DNA from: Rhodospirillaceae bacterium
GTDB lineage: Bacteria; Pseudomonadota; Alphaproteobacteria; Puniceispirillales; Puniceispirillaceae
Reading direction: 5' to 3'
Assembly (NCBI GenBank): GCA_002721775.1
Contig: PBLM01000022.1
Span: 5,659-11,333, forward strand
Length of the DNA: 5,675 nucleotides
The position numbers and the translations under genes are program-made. Below are positions 1 to 5,549 of the stretch, piece by piece; position 1 is the first letter of the stretch, and every line of letters starts with the position of its first letter. The notes beneath the pieces are model-generated. The model did not search any database. It was given only the letters and a program-made list of their open reading frames with translations, and was not told the origin of the DNA.

Positions 1-208
1 TGAAACCTCTTTATTTAATCAAGACTCCTGAATTGCGCGGTTCAAGCGGAAAAGCGCCAAAATTAAATTACTAAAAATTGGATAAAATGTCGCACTTGTG
101 ACAATAAAAGTCGCTGAATCAGCTCGGTACCTATGCGTTGCGCCGTAAAGATTCAGAAATAAGCGGATTCAGTCGTTTGTCTAAAAGCTACGTAAGAGGA
201 AAAATGCC
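1..208. promoter_or_regulatory. Non-coding leader upstream of the corrinoid operon
   Basis: This AT-rich stretch has no credible coding region on either strand; the minus-strand start codons I tried run into early stops. It must carry the 5' untranslated region of the carrier gene and probably its promoter, but I found no convincing -35/-10 pair. TAAAAT at 83-88 resembles a -10 box without a matching -35. The main visible structure is a set of repeated GATTCAG heptamers between 114 and 172, listed separately. A good ribosome binding site (AAGAGGA, 194-200) precedes the ATG at 209. The first three bases are TGA, so the tail of an upstream gene cannot be excluded. Confidence 0.5.
114..172. repeat. 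Three GATTCAG heptamers, one inverted and two direct
   Basis: CTGAATC lies at 114-120, and its reverse complement GATTCAG occurs at 150-156 and 166-172. The two direct copies start 16 bases apart, and the inverted copy could pair with either to form a 7-base stem with a long loop. All three lie within 95 bases of the first start codon. That is where a regulator site or a leader RNA structure would be expected. The repeats are seen directly; any regulatory role is inference. Confidence 0.4.
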
Positions 209-907
209 ATGTCAGATGAAGATGATATCATCCTGTCCGAACTTGATGATGATGAACTTGTCCAGCAGATGCATGATGATCTTTATGACGGACTCCAGGA
301 CGAGATAGTTGAAGGTGTTGAGATCCTTCTCGACAGGGGATGGACGCCCTATAATGTGTTGACCAAAGCATTAGTTGAAGGCATGACCATCGTTGGGATT
401 GATTTCCGCGACGGTATTTTGTTTGTTCCTGAAGTCTTGATGGCAGCGAATGCCATGAAAGCTGGGATGGGCATTCTACGCCCTCTGTTGGCCGAAACGG
501 GAGCGCCCCGCGTGGGGAAGATAGTCATTGGCACAGTGAAGGGCGATATTCATGATATTGGAAAAAATTTAGTGTCGATGATGTTGGAAGGGGCTGGATT
601 TGAAGTTATCGATCTTGGCATTAATAACCCTGTTGAAAATTACCTTGAAGCCCTAGAGGAGCATAAGCCAGATATTCTAGGTATGTCAGCGCTTCTGACC
701 ACAACCATGCCGTATATGAAAGTAGTGGTTGACGCGATGATCGAAAAGGGTGTGCGTGATGATTATATCGTGCTGGTTGGTGGCGCGCCGTTAAATGAGG
801 CGTTTGGTGAATCTGTTGGAGCAGACGCTTATTGCCGTGATGCTGCTGTTGCTGTTGAAACAGCAAAAGCTCTGATCGCTCAGCGGCGCGAAGCGGGGGT
901 GGCATAA
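209..907 (+). CDS. Corrinoid (B12-binding) methyl carrier protein, MtbC/MttC type
   Basis: This 232-residue cytoplasmic protein carries the cobalamin that shuttles a methyl group between a substrate methyltransferase and the tetrahydrofolate methyltransferase. Residues about 25-100 form the helical cap domain (B12-binding-2 type), and about 102-225 form the Rossmann-like B12 domain. The cobalamin signature is complete: GDIHDIGKN at 112-120 with Asp113, the axial ligand His115 and Gly118; SALL from Ser160; and VGG at 190-192. Length matches the family. The ATG is supported by AAGAGGA eight bases upstream; the ATG at 204 is out of frame. The first 42 residues contain 17 Asp/Glu and no Lys or Arg, an unusually acidic extension. 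It is probably the first gene of the operon seen here, and the next gene starts 7 bases after its stop. The family is certain; the methyl donor is unknown because no MttB- or MtaB-like gene is present in the window. Confidence 0.95.
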   Translation: MSDEDDIILSELDDDELVQQMHDDLYDGLQDEIVEGVEILLDRGWTPYNVLTKALVEGMTIVGIDFRDGILFVPEVLMAANAMKAGMGILRPLLAETGAPRVGKIVIGTVKGDIHDIGKNLVSMMLEGAGFEVIDLGINNPVENYLEALEEHKPDILGMSALLTTTMPYMKVVVDAMIEKGVRDDYIVLVGGAPLNEAFGESVGADAYCRDAAVAVETAKALIAQRREAGVA

Positions 908-914
908 GCTGGTT

Positions 915-1226
915 ATGGGACAGGTAGTAACCCTTTACTGGCGAGATATACCTGCACAGGTTGTGGCTGAAAAAGGTCGTGGCCGCGAGCGTGAACAAGC
1001 GAAGATCGAACTTCATCGCCGCTTTGCACTCGCTATTGATGAGGCGGCGATGCGCGATGGAGCGAACAGCACGGATGATTATCTAGCTGATTGGCGGCGG
1101 GGCGAAGCTGTAGAGTGTTCAGATGATTTGAAATCTGAAGCCCTAAAGGTTGCCGAGCGTCTGGAAACAGAATTTGACAGCAGAATGCTTGCAAAACTTG
1201 TCAACACTGGTGGCCGCGCAGGGTGA
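915..1226 (+). CDS. Small PF13769-like ('virulence factor') protein in a C1 operon
   Basis: This is a 103-residue soluble protein without signal peptide or membrane segment. The opening VTLYWRDIPAQVVAEKGRGR (residues 5-24) and the later DDYLADWRRGE segment (58-68) resemble what I recall of the PF13769 family, whose Pfam name is 'Virulence factor'. I know of no established biochemical role. In alphaproteobacteria I recall such genes beside corrinoid protein, MetF-like and methyl-THF methyltransferase genes, as here, so a role in corrinoid C1 transfer is more likely than virulence. It has a single Cys (in VECSDD), so it is not a zinc or iron-sulfur subunit like acetogen MetV. It starts 7 bases after the carrier stop with only a weak, distant ribosome binding site (G-rich, 894-901), suggesting translational coupling. 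The family assignment is from memory of the sequence pattern. Confidence 0.8.
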   Translation: MGQVVTLYWRDIPAQVVAEKGRGREREQAKIELHRRFALAIDEAAMRDGANSTDDYLADWRRGEAVECSDDLKSEALKVAERLETEFDSRMLAKLVNTGGRAG

Positions 1227-1412
1227 AGCTTTCAAAAACAGTTAGTTGTTGAAATGGGCATAAATGCTTGTGTCGTAATTGGACCGATGAAAGGCGCAGT
1301 TAAGCGATCTAAAGCAAGCTATAATCGTCACTATTTGCTTAATTCAAGAGCAGGGTAGAAAGTGCATATCAATCATGTTACAGGCTCAGCTCAACGCAAA
1401 AGGTGTAAGGCT
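1227..1412 (+). other. Intergenic gap within the operon
   Basis: This is the longest gap inside the gene cluster. It holds a weak inverted repeat (AAGCAA at 1312-1317, TTGCTT at 1335-1340, 17-base loop) without a T-run, so I do not call a terminator. A 34-codon reading frame (ATG 1254 to TAG 1356-1358) has no ribosome binding site and no recognisable product. An alternative GTG start for the next gene lies at 1362. A second promoter could sit here, but I see no clear boxes. Confidence 0.4.
1400..1405 (+). promoter_or_regulatory. Ribosome binding site favouring ATG 1413 for the MetF-like gene
   Basis: AAGGTG lies seven bases before the ATG at 1413, a good Shine-Dalgarno match and spacing. The competing in-frame GTG at 1362 has only a weaker AGGG (1352-1355). 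The 17 extra residues it would add look unlike the rest of the protein. I therefore place the start at 1413. Confidence 0.5.
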
Positions 1413-2315
1413 ATGATTGTAGATATTGATGATCTGGCTCGCGCAGGGCAACACTGGTCAATTGAGGTTACGCCGGCTGGGGCTGCAAAGATTGAAAGCT
1501 TCGCAGCAGCTCTTCCTGAAGGGACAACAGTCAACGTCACCTTTTTACCGGGAACTGACCCGCTTGACACAATTGCTGTTGCGCGCCAACTGGCGGAAGA
1601 GGGCATGAACGCTGTGCCTCATATTGCTGCCCGGTCATTGATTGACTCCATCCAGCTTGATAATTTAGTCAGCCGAATGACAGCTGAGGCAAATGTAACA
1701 GAAGTGCTGGTCATTGGTGGTGGTGTTGAACGCCCAGTAGGGGTATTTGACAGCTCTATGCAGGTTCTTGAAACTGGTATTCTGCAGAAATATGGCATTT
1801 CCACAATAGGTGTGTCTGGCCATCCAGAGGGCAGCCCAGATATCAGCGCTCAGGCACTAGCAGATGCGATTGGTTGGAAGAATGAATTTGCTGCCAGAGA
1901 AGGGTTATCTTTATATATAGAGACACAGTTCTGTTTTGATGCGGAAACTGTGCTGAACTGGGAACGTATAATCCGTGGCGATGGCAACAAACTGCCTATA
2001 CGCATTGGGATTCCTGGCCCTGCCACGATAAAGACTTTGTTTCGTTTTGCGCAGATTTCTGGCATTGGTCCCTCTATACGGTTTGTTTCTAAACAGGCCC
2101 GAAATGTGACCAAACTGATGACGATTCAGGCCCCTAATCTGTTGCTGGCAGGCCTGGCTGAGGGTATGGCCGCTGATCCAGACTGTCTCTTGGCCCATTT
2201 TCACTATTATCCCTTTGGTGGCTTTGCTAAGACAGCGACTTATGCTGAAGCGGTCGCAAATGGTCATGTTGATGTAACAGAAAAGGGCGGATTTGAAATT
2301 CGTCAGGCGTCATAA
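1413..2315 (+). CDS. Divergent methylenetetrahydrofolate reductase (MetF-like)
   Basis: This 300-residue TIM-barrel flavoprotein interconverts methyl-THF and methylene-THF. Here it probably runs in the oxidative direction, taking methyl groups delivered by the corrinoid system. MetF landmarks appear in order: SIEVTP at 16-21, with Glu18 matching the catalytic Glu28 of E. coli MetF in 'FEFFPP'; a PH-containing strand near 69; HPEGSPD at 137-143, matching the 'YPEGHP' segment; and ETQFCFD at 170-176, with Gln172 matching the folate-binding Gln of 'TQFFFD'. The usual 'LRGD' segment is replaced by VIGGG (100-104), so the flavin/folate-contacting Asp120 of E. coli MetF has no evident counterpart. 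This marks a branch distinct from biosynthetic MetF. The start could instead be GTG 1362, giving 317 residues. It lies between the PF13769 gene and the methyl-THF methyltransferase, 49 bases before the latter. Confidence 0.87.
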   Translation: MIVDIDDLARAGQHWSIEVTPAGAAKIESFAAALPEGTTVNVTFLPGTDPLDTIAVARQLAEEGMNAVPHIAARSLIDSIQLDNLVSRMTAEANVTEVLVIGGGVERPVGVFDSSMQVLETGILQKYGISTIGVSGHPEGSPDISAQALADAIGWKNEFAAREGLSLYIETQFCFDAETVLNWERIIRGDGNKLPIRIGIPGPATIKTLFRFAQISGIGPSIRFVSKQARNVTKLMTIQAPNLLLAGLAEGMAADPDCLLAHFHYYPFGGFAKTATYAEAVANGHVDVTEKGGFEIRQAS

Positions 2316-2364
2316 CGTATTATTTTTGAATGAAAAGCTGTGCTTGTGATAGAAGGGCAAACAT

Positions 2365-3267
2365 ATGACGATAACGCGCATTTCATCTCACAAACAGGAG
2401 ATCACAATTGGCTTTGACTCGCCTTTTTGTGTGATTGGTGAGCGGATTAATCCAACAGGGCGTAAATTACTGGCAGCAGAAATGGCAGCAGGCGATTACA
2501 ACCGGGTAATCGCTGACGCTGTTGCTCAGGTTGAGGCTGGGGCAACTATGCTGGATGTGAATGCCGGGATTCCCATGGCTGACGAGCCGGCCATTTTGGC
2601 AGAATCGATTAAGCTGGTTCAGAACACTGTTGATGTGCCGCTGGCCATCGACAGCTCAATAGTTGAAGCCTTAGAAGCCGGGCTTTCAGTCTACCAGGGT
2701 AAGGCACTTGTCAATTCTGTAACTGGCGAAGAGGAGCGGCTGGAGGTTGTGCTGCCGCTGGTTAAAAAATACGGTGCGGCTGTTGTTGCTATCTCTAATG
2801 ATGAGACAGGCATTTCTGAAGATGCAAATGTGCGTTTCGATGTGGCCAAAAAAATCGTTGAGCGGGCTGAAGATTATGGCCTCCCGCGTGAAGATGTGAT
2901 TGTTGATCCACTGATCATGCCTGTTGGAGCTATAAATCTGGCTGGTCGGACAGCTCTTGACCTGATTGGGCGACTGCGGCATGAGCTGAAGGTCAACACA
3001 ACTTGTGGCGCATCGAATATTTCGTTTGGTCTGCCAAATCGTCATGGAATGAATGCTGCCTTTTTGTCGATGGCAGCAGGTGCGGGCATGACCTCTGCGA
3101 TTATGAATCCGCTTCACGCCGAGGAGATGACAGCGATTATGGGGGCAAACGTCATGAATGGTGTTGACCCAGAATGCCGCCGCTGGATATCAAAATTCCG
3201 GGAGGCAACGGCAGAAGGGTCTGGCGGGCGTGAACGGCGAGCAACACGGAGGCGAGCACGGGCCTGA
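2365..3267 (+). CDS. Methyltetrahydrofolate:corrinoid methyltransferase (pterin-binding)
   Basis: This 300-residue enzyme moves the methyl group between methylcobalamin on the carrier protein and tetrahydrofolate. It has a DHPS-like TIM barrel of the AcsE/MeTr and MtgA/MtvA kind. Motifs in order: IGERINPTGR (24-33); LDVNAG (63-68) with Asp64 and Asn66; IDSS (95-98); VNSVTGE (116-122) with Asn117; VDPLIMP (180-186) with Asp181; and GASNISFGLPNR (215-226), where Asn218 matches the Asn that moves to contact the pterin in acetogen MeTr. The ATG is supported by GAAGGG at 2352-2357, seven bases upstream. After the barrel, about residue 285, comes an arginine-rich tail with seven Arg in the last 12 residues. 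This tail is absent from acetogen AcsE as I recall it. The product works with the carrier at 209 and hands methyl-THF to the MetF-like enzyme. DHPS is excluded by the NISFG motif and the context. Confidence 0.94.
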   Translation: MTITRISSHKQEITIGFDSPFCVIGERINPTGRKLLAAEMAAGDYNRVIADAVAQVEAGATMLDVNAGIPMADEPAILAESIKLVQNTVDVPLAIDSSIVEALEAGLSVYQGKALVNSVTGEEERLEVVLPLVKKYGAAVVAISNDETGISEDANVRFDVAKKIVERAEDYGLPREDVIVDPLIMPVGAINLAGRTALDLIGRLRHELKVNTTCGASNISFGLPNRHGMNAAFLSMAAGAGMTSAIMNPLHAEEMTAIMGANVMNGVDPECRRWISKFREATAEGSGGRERRATRRRARA

Positions 3268-3349
3268 AGGGCTGCTTTTCTGTCAGAACGTTAACAGTTA
3301 ATGACCTGATAATAATCATGTTAAACCGCACAATGTGATAAATTTCGAT

Positions 3350-3355
3350 AGAGGA
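3350..3355 (+). promoter_or_regulatory. Ribosome binding site favouring a TTG start at 3365
   Basis: AGAGGA lies nine bases before TTG at 3365, which opens LSEVKIVFTP in frame with the activator. The upstream in-frame ATG at 3335 has no Shine-Dalgarno, and its first ten codons would contain this site. The ferredoxin domain normally begins only a few residues before the FTPSG strand, which also fits the TTG. Confidence 0.65.
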
Positions 3356-3364
3356 ATATTCAAA

Positions 3365-5392
3365 TTGTCTGAGGTCAAAATCGTATTTACCCCATCCGGG
3401 CGTCAGGGCCAAATTCCGAAAGGCACAAATTTGCTGCAGGCTGCGCGCCAACTGGGTGTAGATATTGATTCAGTCTGCGGCGGACGGGCGATGTGTGGCC
3501 GCTGTCAGGTCGATGTGGGTGAAGGTCAGTTTGCCAAACATGGTATTACCTCATCTGCTTTAGCCCTTAGTCCAGCATCAGCTGCAGAAGCCCGCTATTC
3601 ACAAAAACGCGAATTGCCAGTTGGCCGCCGATTGGCTTGTCAATGTCAGATAGAAAATGACCTTGTAATTGATGTCCCGGCAACCAGTCAGGTTCATAAT
3701 CAGCTTGTACGCAAGGCTGCCGATAATCGCTTGATCGACCTGTGCCCGCCTGTCCGCTTGTGTTTTATTGAGGTACGTGAGCCTGACATGCATGAGCCGT
3801 CTGGCGATCTGCGGCGCGTAATTGAGTCGTTGGAAGCCCAATGGCCAGATAGGGTGTCTGGGCCTGTCAGCTGTGATCTGCATGTTCTGCAGCAACTTCA
3901 GACGGCCCTGCGTAAAGGCAAATGGACAGTCACTATTGCCTTGAGGTCAGGCTACCAGATTGTCGCTGTCTGGCCAGGCCTTAAGGACCAGATACTGGGG
4001 GCAGCCGTGGATGTGGGCTCAACCACAATGTCAGCTCATATATGCGACATGAATGATGGAACCGTTCTCGCCTCAACTGGCATAATGAACCCTCAAATCC
4101 GTTTTGGTGAAGATCTGATGAGTCGCGTCTCCTACGGGATTATGAATGAGGGTGGTGCAGCAGAAATGACAAAGGCTATCTGTGAAGGGCTGCAGCAACT
4201 CATTAGAGGTGGCGCCGAACAGGCAGGTTTTACCGCAGAAGATGTGCTGGAAGTTGTTCTTGTTGGCAATCCAGTGATGCACCATCTGCTGCTGGGCATA
4301 GACCCTATTGAATTGGGTGGTGCGCCTTTTGCTTTGGCAGTGGATACCGCATTGGAAATTAAAGCAGATGAGATAAATCTCATCTTAAATAAAGGCAGCC
4401 GGATTTATATTCTGCCCTGTATTGCCGGTCATGTAGGGGCAGATGCGGCAGGTGTGGTTCTGGCAGAAGCGCCGCAAGAAGCAAGTGAAGTGAAGTTGCT
4501 GATCGATGTGGGTACAAATGCTGAGATTGTGCTGGGCAATAAAGACAGGCTTCTGGCTGCCTCATCGCCAACGGGGCCTGCTTTTGAAGGGGCGCAAATT
4601 AGCTCAGGCCAGCGGGCGGCCCCGGGCGCAATAGAACGGCTTCGGATCGATCCAGAAACATTTGAGCCACGGTTTTCAGTGATTGGGTCAGACACCTGGT
4701 CAGATGAAGACGGCTTTGATGAGGCGGTTTCAGAATCAGGCATTACCGGTATTTGCGGCTCAGGCATTATTGAAGCTCTTGCTGAAATGTACCTCACAGG
4801 GTTGATCACAGCAGATGGGGTTATAAACGGTAATATGGCTAGCCGCACAGAAAGAATTGAACCTGATGGACGCACTTTTAAATACCGTATTACGGATACG
4901 GTCACAATTCTGCAGAATGATATCCGTGCGATCCAACTGGCTAAAGCTGCTCTTCATGCAGGCTTCAAGCTGCTGATGGATAAGATGCAGATAAAGACTG
5001 TTGACCGCGTAGTACTGGCAGGCGCATTCGGCACACATATTGACCCAAAATATGCAATGGTTCTCGGCATGGTCCCTGACTGTGCTTTGCCAAATGTTGT
5101 GGCTGCAGGGAATTCAGCTGGTGCCGGCGCGCGGATGGCTTTGTTGAATATAAATGCCAGAGCAATCATTGAACAGACTGTCCGTAGAATTGAAAAAATT
5201 GAGACAGCTGTTGAAACAGATTTTCAAGATCATTTTGTTCGCGCAATGGCATTCCCGCACAAGACAGACCCGTATCTGGAATTAAGTGCGGCTGTTTCAT
5301 TGCCAGTGCGCGATCTGACAGATAATGTGCCTTCAGCCGATCCGTCTGAGCGCAGGAGAAGCCAACGCAGGTCCAGACGTGCAGAGTCCTGA
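3365..5392 (+). CDS. ATP-dependent reductive activator of corrinoid proteins (2Fe-2S ferredoxin plus ASKHA domain)
   Basis: This 675-residue protein is of the RACE/RACo type. It uses ATP and an electron donor to reduce inactive Co(II) corrinoid back to methyl-accepting Co(I). Numbering from TTG 3365: residues 2-108 are a 2Fe-2S ferredoxin domain with Cys38, Cys44, Cys47 and Cys92 (Cys94 is an alternative fourth ligand). A linker domain covers about 109-205. The actin-like ASKHA (DUF4445) part follows, with DVGST at 216-220, GNPVMHH at 301-307, DVGTNAEIV at 381-389, TGPAFEGA at 403-410, ICGSGIIE at 463-470 and LAGAFGT at 551-557. These are phosphate- and nucleotide-binding turns of the family. 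The N-terminal 2Fe-2S layout is the bacterial one, unlike archaeal RamA with C-terminal 4Fe-4S clusters. The tail (661-675) has seven Arg in 15 residues. An ATG at 3335 would add ten residues but lacks a ribosome binding site. It is the last gene of the operon, 97 bases after the methyltransferase. Confidence 0.95.
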   Translation: MSEVKIVFTPSGRQGQIPKGTNLLQAARQLGVDIDSVCGGRAMCGRCQVDVGEGQFAKHGITSSALALSPASAAEARYSQKRELPVGRRLACQCQIENDLVIDVPATSQVHNQLVRKAADNRLIDLCPPVRLCFIEVREPDMHEPSGDLRRVIESLEAQWPDRVSGPVSCDLHVLQQLQTALRKGKWTVTIALRSGYQIVAVWPGLKDQILGAAVDVGSTTMSAHICDMNDGTVLASTGIMNPQIRFGEDLMSRVSYGIMNEGGAAEMTKAICEGLQQLIRGGAEQAGFTAEDVLEVVLVGNPVMHHLLLGIDPIELGGAPFALAVDTALEIKADEINLILNKGSRIYILPCIAGHVGADAAGVVLAEAPQEASEVKLLIDVGTNAEIVLGNKDRLLAASSPTGPAFEGAQISSGQRAAPGAIERLRIDPETFEPRFSVIGSDTWSDEDGFDEAVSESGITGICGSGIIEALAEMYLTGLITADGVINGNMASRTERIEPDGRTFKYRITDTVTILQNDIRAIQLAKAALHAGFKLLMDKMQIKTVDRVVLAGAFGTHIDPKYAMVLGMVPDCALPNVVAAGNSAGAGARMALLNINARAIIEQTVRRIEKIETAVETDFQDHFVRAMAFPHKTDPYLELSAAVSLPVRDLTDNVPSADPSERRRSQRRSRRAES

Positions 5393-5401
5393 TAAGTCAT
5401 T

Positions 5402-5548
5402 TCATTGTCTTAACTTGAGCCCGTGTTTTTTGTGCTGGCGCTCGCGCTTCCAGCTATGCGCAGCCGCGCCTATCACAAAGGCAAAGCTGAGCGCATAGCT
5501 AGTCCAGATATAGACGCCATATCCATCCATGTCCAGAAAGCTGGTCAT
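5402..5548 (-). CDS. ccmD: Haem exporter protein CcmD
   Basis: This 48-residue single-pass membrane protein belongs to the CcmABCD complex that delivers haem to the chaperone CcmE during cytochrome c maturation. It reads MTSFLDMDGYGVYIWTSYAL, then the hydrophobic SFAFVIGAAA, then a basic cytoplasmic tail rich in Lys, Arg and His and ending KLRQ. This is the classic CcmD layout: a GGYGxYVW-like motif, one membrane helix and a positive C-terminus. The ATG follows the ccmC stop (TAATATG) with AAAGG at 5558-5562 as ribosome binding site. ccmG often follows in alphaproteobacteria, but here the stop lies 9 bases from the stop of the convergent activator gene, so ccmD ends this operon. Confidence 0.93.
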   Translation of the reverse strand: MTSFLDMDGYGVYIWTSYALSFAFVIGAAAHSWKRERQHKKHGLKLRQ

Positions 5549-5549
5549 A

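Noticed and set aside
33..60. Weak dyad TTGCGC / GCGCCAA in the leader
   Set aside because: It needs a bulge and has an unmatched centre; not better than chance.
221..232. Perfect 12-base palindrome GATGATATCATC near the start of the carrier gene
   Set aside because: It is explained by codons for Asp-Asp-Ile-Ile in an acidic segment; with no loop it is a poor hairpin and it has no second copy that I found.
621..1016. 131-codon minus-strand frame, and other long minus-strand frames at 1911-2267, 2686-3117 and 4429-4905
   Set aside because: Each is antisense to a gene with clear family motifs, and none shows recognisable domains.
1254..1358. 34-codon frame in the gap before the MetF-like gene
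   Set aside because: No Shine-Dalgarno before the ATG, no recognisable product, and frames of this length arise by chance.
3268..3364. Terminator or promoter between methyltransferase and activator genes
   Set aside because: I see only AT-rich sequence with short GTTAAC-like repeats, no stable stem with T-run and no clear -35/-10 pair.
5393..5420. Possible bidirectional terminator between the convergent operons
   Set aside because: Only about four base pairs (TAAG/CTTA) can form around 5393-5412, with no GC-rich stem.
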